A stretch of 64,000 bases of DNA from positions 32,865,448-32,929,447 of the forward strand of contig OZ022510.1 in NCBI GenBank assembly GCA_963989385.1. Direction: 5' to 3'. The notes under the pieces were generated by a model, which saw only the letters and a program-made list of their open reading frames with translations, did not search any database and had not been told where the DNA came from. Origin of the DNA: Ctena decussata. Lineage: Eukaryota > Mollusca > Bivalvia > Lucinida > Lucinidae. This document shows, in pieces, positions 35,666 to 46,734 of the stretch. Position numbers and translations under genes: made by a program. Each line of letters starts with the position of its first letter. Positions within the stretch are counted from its first letter, which is position 1.

Positions 35666-36260
35666 GGGTCCGTGGAAAACCCCCAAACCACCCCAAAACA
35701 CCCCAAACCACCCCAAACATCTACCAAACCACCCCAAACAAGCCTCCCCAGATTCACATCACCCCCTGTCCCCTCCACACATACACCAACACCGCTCCAA
35801 CCCATCCCAAACAGTATTTATATAGATTCAAAATAATAAGAACACTTTAAAAAGTGTTTACCCATGATATGTATGTTTGTATCTCTTTTAATAACTTCGG
35901 GTTTAAATATTAACGAAAAATTAATAATCTCAGTATAATAAAGTAAATTATTTTGTACGTTTATGTATGTCACGCAGGGTGGGGCGGGGGAGGAGGGGCG
36001 ACCATTTATACCACTCCAAACCAGTCACCCTGGACACAAACTAGAACCCCACCTTTGCGCAGTTGCACGTTAATTAAAGAATGAAGGGGTGGAAGGGAGG
36101 AAACAACTAATACTCGCCAATTGACCTGAAATGTTGGTGTCTTGGTGGGGGAGGGGTGGGGTACTAGTTTCTATCCAGGAAGGCTGGTTTGGGGTGGTAT
36201 GAAAGTGGTTTGGGGTGGTTTGGGATGTTTTGGGGTGGTTTGGGGTGTTTCCACGGACCG
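35666..36260. repeat. Inverted repeat with 80-bp G/C-skewed arms
   Basis: The left arm (35666-35745; GGTCCGTGGAAAACCCCC then repeated CAAACCACCC) is the near-exact complement of the right arm (36181-36260; TGGTTTGGGGTGGT...CCACGGACC). The right arm has runs of GGGGTGG able to form G-quadruplexes. The 435-bp interior has no gene. Confidence 0.85.
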
Positions 36261-37233
36261 AAGGGAGCCGGGAAGGTCTCATCTATCTAGTTAATTTCTT
36301 TTATTTTGCCTTCTTCCTGCTGTTAAACATACAGTGGTATTATGTTTTATCTTCTCCATTTGTCTTGTCATAGCGACACCTTTATTTTATTGTCAGAATC
36401 AGAATCAGATGACCCCAGCCAGGCGAAACTCGCAATCCGTTGCGGTTCATTCACTTGAATATCGACTCGAACATACCGGAAATATATAAATGACGTAACC
36501 AGCGGGCGAGTGATAATCTCCGGTATTCCCGGTATCCATGTCCCGGTATGCATGGGGGACATGGGTTTGGCAGGGCATAGATTCAAAACTACTGTACAGA
36601 ATTTCATAAATTTGGTGTCATTTGAAAGGCAATACACCAATCTATAATATGAAATAAAATTTGGTTCATTTTTATTTTATTTTCTTCTATTTATTTGCAA
36701 CTAAAGTCCCGGTATCCGGATTTTGTTGTCCCGGTATCCATGGGGTAGGAATGTTTAACTTCAAATAAAATCCAAACTGCTGAACCGAATTAAGCAAATT
36801 AAATATCAGATAAAAGGGAATGTTTTAGTCTAAACCCTACATGTAAAATTTGTAAATTTAACTTAGCTATTTTGCAGAAATAATGTCTCAAAGTCCCGGT
36901 ATCGGTATTCTTTGTCCCGGTATCCATGTGGTAGCTATTATTTGCCTCATATTAAACATAAACTACTGAAACGAATTTCAAAAGTTAAATATCAATGTAC
37001 AGGCAATGTTTATATCTTAAAGAAACATTAGAATTTTACAAAATTTACCTGTTTATTTGGTAGCAATAATGCTTCAAAGTCCCGGTATCCGCTCTTTTCA
37101 TTCCCGGTATCCATTGGTATGATGTATGTGACGTGAAATCAGATTATAATTTCCGCGTTAAAATTAATTAAAATTGCATCAACAGAACTATTTTTGTTAT
37201 AAATAAAGGTTAAAATAGATTCAACGTGCCTCA

Positions 37234-37443
37234 GCAGCCGTATACCACCAACATCCTAATATTCGGATAATGGTAAGGCACAGACCGACCGTCCTTGCAG
37301 CAGGTGCGGGATGGTGGTTGTTTAGATTTTTTTGTTCTCTCATCTATCCGGTTCATTCTTTTTCTTTCTCCCTCTGTCTAGGAGACGGTATGATATAGAC
37401 TGAAAATTGTCTCAAAGAGCCGTTATATCCAAAACAATTTAAC
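37234..37443 (+). repeat. SINE family A, copy 8 (left arm of the 36505 element)
   Basis: Counterpart of copy 9: CAGGTGCGGGATGGTGGTTG, TCTAGGAGACGG.ATGATATAGAC and CCGTTATATCCAAAACAA. The left flank AACGTGCCTCA corresponds to the TSD of copy 9, but the second TSD copy is barely recognisable here. Confidence 0.8.
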
Positions 37444-37740
37444 AACCTCAAGGATAACATACCCCCCCCCCCCCCCCCCACCTCCCAACAGCCCTCCCGC
37501 CCACACACGAACACATACCCCACTACAAAAAAAAAAAAAAAAAAAAAAAACGATAAATAGTCATCACAGAACTTGGAAATTTTTAGAAAAAAAAAAATTC
37601 AACAAGTTTTTCGGCGTTTTTTAAAACCCAAAGTTCTGACCGTACTTGATCATTTATCTTTTTTAGTAGTTTAACCTAGGTCTGCGCAGGTCGATAGGGT
37701 GATGTGAACCTCGAAAGTTAAGCTGGAATTCTTTTTTCTG

Positions 37741-37823
37741 GGCACACAACGCTGAATCGACATGGGGCCAACGTTGATTTAACGTCATGACGTTGGAACA
37801 ATGTTGATTCGATGTTGTGTGCC
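37741..37823. repeat. Short palindromic repeat, GGCACACAAC ends
   Basis: GGCACACAACGCTGAATCGAC... folds with ...TTGATTCGATGTTGTGTGCC around CCAACGT/ACGTTGG words. A related sequence lies at 53587-53672. Confidence 0.65.
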
Positions 37824-39798
37824 TGTTGGGTTAATAATTTTGAAAGAAAACAGATCAGAAACATAGTAGCGTACATAATCAAGCTAAAGCATAAATCATA
37901 TGCAAGAAAATGCTATACAAAAAGTTATATGGCGGGTACACCGAGTCGAAACGACATCGCGACCGACGTCGAAACGATGTCATTTTAACCTTGCGTATAT
38001 ACTGGATAATAGCGAGGGAGCGACAGAACATTTAAATCGCCACTAGAAACGCATTGCCAATTACATTGTAGTTTATTCTGCCGAATGAGACAGGCCATTG
38101 CACTTTTTATGATACCATTTTTTGCATTTTCTGCTCTCGCAACACACCATATTATCAACAAATTCTGGTAATTTGCAGTGGCACCAAACAGAAATTTTGA
38201 AACATTTCAGGATTAAACGTTGAAAACTTATTTACACTACACCGCGACTTTTCTTTAGGGAAAGGCGACACATGGTCCCCTGTTCAAGGCAGTTAAGCAA
38301 GTGTTTCCGCATTTCATCAGCCAAATAACAAGTCCTAAAATTGTCGGACTGAAACAAAATTCTACCAGATTAGCGATTGCAAAAAACCACAGTCATGCGA
38401 GTTAGGTTGTTGTTGCACTCTTGTAACAGTTTTTTTTATCTTTAATACATATTTGACATAGTTGTATTCGGACATTATCTTTTCATTCTTTGATACTTTC
38501 GCCATATCAATGTGTCTGTCTTTTCAATGTGTTTGTCTTTTCAATGTGTCTGTCCATGATACCAGCAGTATGCTGAAGATTAAAACTGTCACAAATCTAC
38601 TGATACTTCAAACAATCTTTGATCCATGGGTCTGTATTATCCGTTATATATAATAGATTTAAGATGGCATTGCCAAAATTGAGTAGATGGAGAAGAAGAA
38701 AAAAAAAACCGTTTTCCCATGTCTCTTCATATTAAAGCTGCTCGTTTCACGCCTCGTTAACCATCGGCGTGAGTCGCCATGCCTCATTACATGTATAATT
38801 GAGTATTTCACAGTTTTACAACTCCATTTTAAGGCAGTGGAGAAAGAATAATGAAGACAAATTTTGAATTAGGGAAAAAAAAACGTACTAAAAATTATCT
38901 TTATATAATGTTTAGAAAATAGTCAACGTTTTCGGCATCATGTATTGATGCCGCAGTTGAATATGTTATGATACTAAATTGGAATAAATTATGAGACTAA
39001 AATGTGTTTGAAATTAATGTTGTAAGACTCTCATATAATATTGTAGTATATACCATATGAATTCAGCATGATCGTGACTATATCAATAATAGTATCAAAT
39101 TATATTCCATTGTTCTATGATAGGCTATTCCAGATTTTTTTTTTTGCTCTCAGAACGATTTTTGTCGATATATGGATATATGTTTATTTATTATTTTATT
39201 TACATATTATTTAATTACCGTATTTATGTGACAAGTTGTTTTTTCATGAACAGCGAATGTCAAGGCGATCAACGTAAATAGTAAGACAAACAGGTCTGGG
39301 CTGAACAGTGCAGATCTTGATCTGGGTCTACACTGCTTGCCTTTCCACTAGCACTTCATGGGTACTCCATTTGTGGGATGGGTAAATTAGGTTCGTTCAT
39401 CTTGTAGGATGCTGTTATCTTCGTATGTAATATGGATAATTAATATGATATTTTAACATGTTATGTAGTATTTGGGCTTCTTTTACGTTTTGCAGGAATA
39501 AAAAAAAAGCCGACCTGCCTACCCTATGAAATTATCCTTGTTCGACAACTGTAAACATAATATGTTTTATGCTTGACCTAACATGGATTGCATTAAGATT
39601 GGGATTCTGATCAGCTTGCATATCCACTCATGCTGGTCAGTTTCTTGGCTTTTGGTTGACTGGAAAATAGAAAGTTCTCATGAAAACTCTAGCCGATGAA
39701 GGTCTCCTGTTCGCAGTTTCCAGTCAATATATCCATTGATTACCATTCATGATACAAGTCATGCCAGTTCATTTGTTGATACACTGTTGAAGCACGTT

Positions 39799-40005
39799 AA
39801 ATTGTTTTGGATATAACGGCTCTTTGAGACAATAATCAGTCTATATCATACCGTCTCCTAGACAGAGGGAGAAAGAAAAAGAATGGACCAGATAGATGAG
39901 AGTACAAAAAAATCTAAACAACCACCATCCCGCACCTGCTGCAAACACGGTCGGTCCGTGCCCTACCATTATCCGAATATCAGGATGTTGGTGGTATACG
40001 GCTGC
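39799..40005 (-). mobile_element. SINE family A, copy 9 with target-site duplication
   Basis: 207 bp flanked by TGAAGCACGTT at 39788-39798 and 40006-40016 (11 bp, perfect). It lies at the inner edge of the right arm of the 36505-40736 transposon. Confidence 0.9.
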
Positions 40006-40950
40006 TGAAGCACGTTGAATCTATTTTAATCTTTATTTATTACAAAAATATTTTTGTTAATGCAATTTTAATTAATTTTAACGCGGAAATTATGATTTTA
40101 TTTCACGTCACATACATCATACCAATGGATACCGGGAATGAAAAGAGCGGATACCGGGACTTTGAAGAATTATTGCTACCAAATAAACTGGTAAATTTTG
40201 TAAAATTCTAATGTTTCTTTAAGATATAAACATTGCCTGTACATTGATATTTAACTTTTGAAATTCGGTTCAGTAGTTCATGTTTTATATAATGCAAATG
40301 ATAGCTACCACATGGATACCGGGAGAAAAAAATCTCGATACCGGGACTTTGAAACATTATTTCTGCAAAATAGCACAGCTAAATTTACAAAATTTAAATG
40401 TAGTGTTTAGACTAAAACATTCCCTTTTATCTGATATTTAATATGCTAAATTCGGCCCAGTAGTTTGAATTTTATTTGAGGTTAAACATGCCTTCCCCAT
40501 GGATACCGGGACAACAAAATCCGGATACCGGGACTTTAGCTGCAAATAAATAGAAGAAAATAAAATAAATATGAACCAAATTTTATTTCATATTATAGAT
40601 TGGTGTATTGCCTTTTAAATGACACCAAATTTATGAAATTCTGTGCGGTAGTTTTGAATCTATGCCCTGCCAAACCCATGTACCCCCATGAATACCGGGA
40701 CATGGATACCGGGAATACCGGAGATTATCATGCGCCTAACCAGCGTTAGAAATTGATTATCGCAGACGGCTTGTACTGAACAAATAAACCGATATATTAT
40801 CATTATTAAACGGTAAGATTCACATTTTGATCACAAAAAATAATGATCTATATGAGCGTAAACGAATACAACCGCAAAACGGCCCTGCCAGCTTGTAATA
40901 AATGTATTTGAAGCTTAGGAAGAGAAAAACTTCATCCCCCACCCACCGAT

Positions 40951-41414
40951 GGGTCCTACTAAAGACAGAAAAGGACTTTTGCCACCGAAAAGGACCGAAA
41001 AGAACTTTCGGGCACCGAAAAGGACTTTTTAAATGCCATTTTATGCTATAAAAACGTTTGAAAATGTATAGGGGGTAAAATATGTTATTTATAAACACAC
41101 AATATTCTCGAATATTAAGTGAAAAATGCCCTTTTCGCTGCCCCAAATTCGGCATTTGCGATGTCCTTTTCGGTACATGGCAAGAAGTGGAGTCCTTTTC
41201 GGTGCTGTAACATTTTTGTGAATTTTTAGAATGAAGATACTACAATTCATAAAATTGTTATTCAAACGCTGATTAATATCATGATGATATTGAAATTTCT
41301 AAAACATATGTTTTACATGGCATTTAATGGCAAATAAAAGTCCTTTTCGGTGACCGAAAGTTCTTTTCGGTCCTTTTCGGTGGCATAAGTCCTTTTCTGT
41401 CTTTAGTAGGACCG
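40951..41414. mobile_element. 464-bp TIR element with 9-bp TSD
   Basis: The direct repeat CCCACCGAT lies at 40942-40950 and 41415-41423. The tips GGGTCCTACTAAAGACAGAA and, inverted, CGGTCCTACTAAAGACAGAA start arms of about 95 bp rich in CACCGAAAAGGAC words. No ORF of its own. The 9-bp TSD suggests a Mutator-like non-autonomous element, but its tips differ from those of the neighbour at 36505-40736. Confidence 0.88.
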
Positions 41415-41423
41415 CCCACCGAT

Positions 41424-42173
41424 TACACTGTGAGTTAAATGCAGAGATTTTGGCTCACTGATCGGATTATTTGTGAGGGTGTCTCTTCAGTGAGTAGCTA
41501 TAACGCATCATACAACATAATAAATATAAATTTAAGGGATTTATTAAAAACATGGATTTTCAAAGGAATTCTATACTGTAGATGCCTTTTGGAGCTTCAT
41601 TAGAAAATAAAAACTTTGCATGTCCAAAAGAACCAGGGAATTGTGAAAGAACTGTAAAAAATGTTAAAGACAAAATGTATCTGATTTAAATTTATTAAGA
41701 TTGAAATGCCGCAAGATACTCAGGAAATAGATCTAGTATCAAAAATCGCTGCAAAATGATCATTTATCGCACACCAAGTCATTTATAGCCCTATGATAGG
41801 GATTATGGCAGTGATTGACACTCCCTAGATTAATGTGGTGGCCCAAAAGGTCAGCAGGCCACATTTTCAGTAGCCCAAATTAGCCACTAGCTAAATATCC
41901 GATGCATTTATTATTGCCAGACAGGTAAATTTGGGCCACTAAAGTTCATAATTTGAAACTTTTTGGTGGCCTGAGACAAAATTTAGGCACATTTGGCCAC
42001 TGGGCCACTGGCTGTTTCCAGCACTGTTATGGTTGGGTAAAAGATAAAATAACCATTCAGAAGTGTAGGGAATACAATACGACGACTGTGGTGGACAAAT
42101 TTTTCATAAAACAAAATGAAATGGAAAATATAATAAAAAGAAACAATTATAATACTAACAAAGGGTCTATTTA
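41424..42173. other. No gene recognised
   Basis: AT-rich; near 41830-42010 several GGCCACT / AGTGGCC words recur at irregular spacing. A short frame with a tryptophan- and histidine-rich start is not protein-like beyond that. Confidence 0.4.
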
Positions 42174-42900
42174 TATCCCCGATATACGAAGTATGTCAGA
42201 GGGTATATAGTTTTTGTCATTCCGTCCGTTTGTTCATTTGTTTGTCCATCCGTTCGCCAACTTTACGTCAAAGTTTTGCGCTATACCTTTTTTTATTGCT
42301 CATATCTCTGTAACTACACTTTTGATTCCTTTCATATTAATTTGGTTTATGATATCTCTATATATATATAGCATTGCCTTTGATGTAGTTACTAACTAAG
42401 CCACTGGGCCAGGCCCTAGGATGGGGCCAAGGATCAGTAATTAGGACTTAGGCATTTAATTCATTATGTCAAAGTTTTGCTTTAAACTTTTTGATTGCTT
42501 ATATCTCTGTTACTGCATTAAAGATTTCTTCCATAGGTGGTTCATGATATCTCTGTAGCATTACTTTTGATCTGGACTACCTAAGCTGCAGGGTCATTTT
42601 TTTTTCAGGCTCATGGGTGGGGCCTGGGGTCAGTAACTAGGACTCAGGACTTAGCCATTTGTTGTATAGTTTTGAGTTATAGCTCTAATATACTTGAATG
42701 GATCCTAATGATACATGACTAGGTTTATTTCATACTAGGTTACACATATGGATGCTGCTGCTGATATAAGGTCAAGGTCACAAACTTTTTTTGTACATGT
42801 ATACATAACATTTGCATTGTAGTTTTGTGCTAAAGTATGCTTTCATTAGGCGGTGGCACTGGTCAGGGGTATACGTGAGGCCCTGCTCACTTGCTCTAGT
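42174..42900 (-). mobile_element. Hairpin-ended element 5 (Helitron/Helentron-like shape)
   Basis: The right edge has a hairpin GTGAGGCCCTGCTCAC then TTGCTCTAGT; the left edge has a hairpin around TATACGAAGTAT within CCCCGAT...GAGGG. The body holds two diverged copies of a block with AAAGTTTTGC...TTATATCTCTGT (near 42270 and 42472) and one AAGGTCAAGGTCA (about 42770). Orientation follows the analogy with the other elements and could be the reverse, since CTAG after a hairpin is also a Helitron 3' signature. Confidence 0.5.
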
Positions 42901-43006
42901 TATAATATACATGAAGTTTCAGTAGGGACGAGGCTGTTTACTTTTCTTCGTTCATGTTGAAATTTTGTGTGTAGAATCATAGATTCTAGTTTCGCAGATT
43001 TTCACC

Positions 43007-43250
43007 AAAAATTGATTGTAAATAAAATTTTCCTTTTTTTCGTAAAAGATCTGTGGGTGAAAATGTTACCACCCTTAAACCGATAGAGGATTACCAGAAA
43101 GCAGTTGTCACAGGTAAAAATTGATGTACAAAAATTGATTATAAATCAAATTTTTCTTTTTTTCGTGACAGATCTATGGTAGAAGATGTTACCACCCTTA
43201 TAATGATAGAGGATTACCAGAAAACAGTTATTACATGTAAAAATTGATGT
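43007..43250 (+). repeat. Two tandem 122-bp units
   Basis: AAAAATTGAT..TAAATAAAATTTTCC, GTTACCACCCTTA, ATAGAGGATTACCAGAAA and AAAAATTGATGTACA occur twice about 122 bp apart. Nothing coding. Confidence 0.85.
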
Positions 43251-43655
43251 ACATATTGTGTAATACACTTCAAGGAATATATTATATATTTGACATGGAA
43301 GTATAATAAAACAGTGTCTTACACTAAAGACTTATTTAAGACCTAAGGAGAAATCAGACCTACTCAACTACCACTGTAAGCTAGCAGAGTTTACGAAAGT
43401 CTGCCAGAGTTTACAGGACCAAATCTGGTAAAACGATTAAAATGCACTCGAAAATTCTGAATATTTTTACCAGACCGAATGAATTTTTACCAGACATGTC
43501 AGGCGGTCAGACGGGGTTTCGTGAAGACTGAGCTAGTCAGAATGTGAAGTACGCTTTCTGCTATTAAGTGTTTTACACTTATGTATCCTTAGAAAATCTC
43601 ACTTAGTGCGAAGAGTCTAACATTTTGGATTTTTAGTGAGATGTGTCTCACATAT

Positions 43656-43891
43656 GAGCCGTGACACGACAAAACCAACAATGTGGTTGTGCGCCCAGCG
43701 CAGACTCAGATCAGCCTGGACATCTGCTCAGTCTGGTCAGACTCTTTGCTAAGTGCTTAAATGATAGCTAAGGGACCGAGCTACCTCCATGCGGACAGCG
43801 AAGACTCTGATCAGACTGGGCGGATGCCCAGGCTGATCTGAGTCTGCGCTGGGCCCACAACCACATTGTTGGTTTTCTCGTGTCGCGGCTC
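43656..43891. mobile_element. Palindromic MITE C, copy 4
   Basis: 236 bp, GAGCCGTGACACGACAAAAC to CGTGTCGCGGCTC. Flanked by ATAT on both sides, a possible 4-bp target duplication although the site is AT-rich. Confidence 0.9.
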
Positions 43892-45395
43892 ATATATTTA
43901 ATTAAATTCGGGCTAATGCCCATAGATGAAATATTGTTATAAAAAAGTGGATGTAAATTTTGTTATGCAGTAGTGGTATAGCGGTTGGGATGCAGAATCT
44001 GACAGACAGCTCCATCCGGTTATACATCCTAATAGCATAATATGGATACTAGGGACAGTAGGGATGGAAAGGATGTCAATAAGAATTTTATATGAATGGG
44101 TATTATAATTTTTAACAAAGAGTGAAAGAGATTGTCTGAAATACCTAGAAAGACCTTTTAGGTTACCATCAAAAATTCTAGATAGAAAATAAATAGTTAT
44201 TACAGACAGTAAAGGCAAAAACCTAATAGATGCACAAGATAAATTTAGCTTAAACAGTGATATATCAAAAACAGAACATAATATTTTGATTGAATGGATA
44301 GTGGGACCCAGAAATATAAGATAACAGAAATATGAAATAAGTGAGTAAATAAAATGCTAAGTATATTGTGGGTTTGGGATGGTAGAAACCTGGTTCCTCA
44401 TGCCTTTGATACAAGTAGATCAGTACTGATCATATAAATATTAACATAACACATCCTTTAAAGAACGCAGGGTTATTTAAATAGCTGCACTGTGATGAAC
44501 TGAGGGTTGGGCGCCTATAAGCCGGTTAAGGGTCATTGTTTTGACCGTGGACGGCTACTGACTGATTGTCTCTGGCCTGTCCAGGGTTAACTCAACACGG
44601 TCCCAAGTCCGTGATCACGCATCATCACGGTGTAGGTATTCAATGGTAACTAACATGTCGGCAACAAAAATAAACCCCTCAGCCGGCATTAGATTAAAAA
44701 CATTTTAAGAAAAACAATATGAATAAACCGATGAGTCGAGGGCATGAGGTGGCTGGTTTTGCTATCTAGTAGTAATTAGATAATCAGCCATGGTTGATAT
44801 ATTATTGTGCACAAATTATTCAATTGTAAATTGCATGCATTAATGCACATTTTCTTTATGTACTAAATATATGTAGCCATGTCAAGTGACAATATTAAAT
44901 ATAGCATTGCGTTTGCTGTGTGATGCTGTTTGCTGTATGTGCCACACTACATCATAACGTTGGGGTGTGGTATGCCATATGCACTAAATGGCATCGCGGG
45001 ATGTCATATGCTGGTATATGTCATGGTAGGACCTTAGAAAGTTTAAATTTGGCCGTGTTGCATCATTGCATGCCAATTTGAATTTGCTGTTACATGTGAA
45101 TAAAGAATTGCCTGTATTACATTGCTAAGTACATCGATGATTCATACAGCCATGACAATTATCACAGCAGCACTTGAGATGGCAGAGACTTGTTGCCATG
45201 GGTATGCCAGTTGCTATCGAATTTGCATGCAACACGCTGTTGCATGTGAATTTGAATTTGCCTGTTTTGCAAATTGCACTGCTGCATGATGGTTTGGTGC
45301 TGGCATGCTGTTGGTGTGTATAGGTGTTTATGCAGAGTCTAGGTGGAGGCATATGGATGCACACATTATTGTCGAATTTACATGCAATTTACATG
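43892..45395. other. No gene; TGCATG-rich stretch at 44820-45400
   Basis: Words GCATGC, TTGCATG and GAATTTG recur, with a short imperfect repeat (GAATTTGCTGTTACATGTGAA near 45070 versus GTTGCATGTGAATTTGAATTT near 45240). No gene. Confidence 0.4.
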
Positions 45396-46545
45396 GAAAA
45401 ATCGCGTCATATTCTCCTTCAATTTGGAATTTCAGAAACATCTTTATTGGCTCAAGTGGTGGGATAAGGGACATGAAACTGAATATATGATATAAAAATT
45501 CAGTTATAGCTATATATCTGCCAGTTCTCTAAGCAAGCAAGTAAATTTATGTTTGTAGAATCTGAATGGTCCCTTGAAAAATTCTTCCTGCAATTGGGAA
45601 TTTTTCAACTTGCAGTTGGGAAAAAAAGATCATACTATTTTGAATTGGGACTGGTGCCTTTTATGGGCACCACTTATATAGAGAAAAAAATCACTGTGTT
45701 AAAGGAGTATTACAAATATGTATGAATGAGCTGTAAAAAATATTTTAATCAAATTGATAGTCATTATTTGGTGTAGCTGCACTGTTTGTTGGGACGTAAA
45801 ATTTAATAATCTTGACGCTTGCTATATAGCATCAACCAATGCAGATGGAACCTAGACAAAGGGCTAGATTGCAGTCTGCATGAAAAAAAATAAGACCCCC
45901 GGTTGTAACAAAAAAACTGCTCTGGGCCTAATGGAATATATTTTGAGGATGGAAATGTGGATATGCAGATGTGTTCAGTGGGTGGGCTGATGGGTTCAGT
46001 TGCATGGACAGATGCTTTATTTATTGGGAGGACGGGTGGCATCCATATTGCTGTTTTCACATAAAAGCTACACTAGGCCTAACTGAACAGTGGGTTTTTA
46101 GCTCGCCTGAACGAAAGTTCAGGAAGAGCTATTGTTGTCACCCTGACGTCCGCATCAGCGTCCACGTCCGAAATGGATGTTTTGGTTAAAGTTTTTTATG
46201 TGATGGGCAATGCGCTGCAGGCGAGCTATCCTGTACGCGGACAGGTCTTGTTCTCTATAAAAGTGGTGCCCATAAAAGGCACCAGTCCCCATTCAAAATA
46301 GTATCTTTTTTTCCCAACTGCTTGTTGAACAATTCCCAATTGCACGAAGATTTTTCTAGGGACCATCTTACAAGCATACATTTACTTGCTTGCTTAGCAA
46401 ACTAGCTGATATTATGGCTATAATTGAATGTTTGTATCACAAATTCAGTATCATGTCCCCTATCCCATCACTTGAGAATTGAGACTAATAAAGGTGTTTC
46501 TGAAATTTCTGAATTTCATGAGAATATGACACGATTTTTGCTAAT
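45396..46545. repeat. Long inverted repeat, arms about 280-320 bp
   Basis: The left arm (45396-about 45710) and right arm (about 46250-46545) are complementary over TCAAGTGGTGGGATAAGGGA, GCAAGCAAGTAAATTTATG and GGTGCCTTTTATGGGCACCA. The right arm is cut by the small element at 46100-46251. The interior has no significant ORF. No clear flanking duplication. Confidence 0.8.
46100..46251 (-). mobile_element. 152-bp minimal hairpin-ended element 6
   Basis: Minus strand: starts ACAAGACCTGTCCGCGTACA (hairpin CCTGT..ACAGG) and ends with a hairpin CCTGAAC TTTC GTTCAGG then CGAGCT before AAAAA. It has both ends of the family but no tandem core. The uninterrupted left arm of the inverted repeat (45665-45700) shows the same flanks joined at an A run. 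Confidence 0.75.
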
Positions 46546-46734
46546 TCCATAGGCACCGGCACCATTCCCAAAATAGCGAAAAAAATCACTGCTGAAATTT
46601 TGAAATTGGACTGTATTTGGCACAACTGGTATAGTGTAGAAAATAAGACATATCTTAAGATAATCATATGATTAACTGAAAGATGAATTTTATTAACAGA
46701 TTTGACTTTGATTTGATAAACAAAATTCATCCAA

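Larger units (their letters stand above)
36505..40736. mobile_element. Fold-back/MULE-like transposon with 0.94 kb inverted arms and 9-bp TSD
   Basis: The direct repeat TAACCAGCG lies at 36496-36504 and 40737-40745. The element tips read GGCGAGTGATAATCTCCGG (left) and, inverted, GGCGCATGATAATCTCCGG. Arms 36505-37443 and about 39797-40736 pair over about 940 bp with, by eye, roughly 90% identity. Each arm contains about 185-bp tandem units with paired CCCGGTATCC words (36708, 36894, 37078 in the left arm). Both arms carry a SINE A copy at the inner end. The 2.35 kb interior (37444-39796) has C and A runs but no transposase. A 9-bp TSD with long repetitive arms fits Mutator-like/Foldback transposons; that class call is inference. 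Confidence 0.88.

Noticed and set aside
40820..41155. 111-codon minus frame
   Set aside because: It runs through the left arm of the 464-bp TIR element and has no domain.
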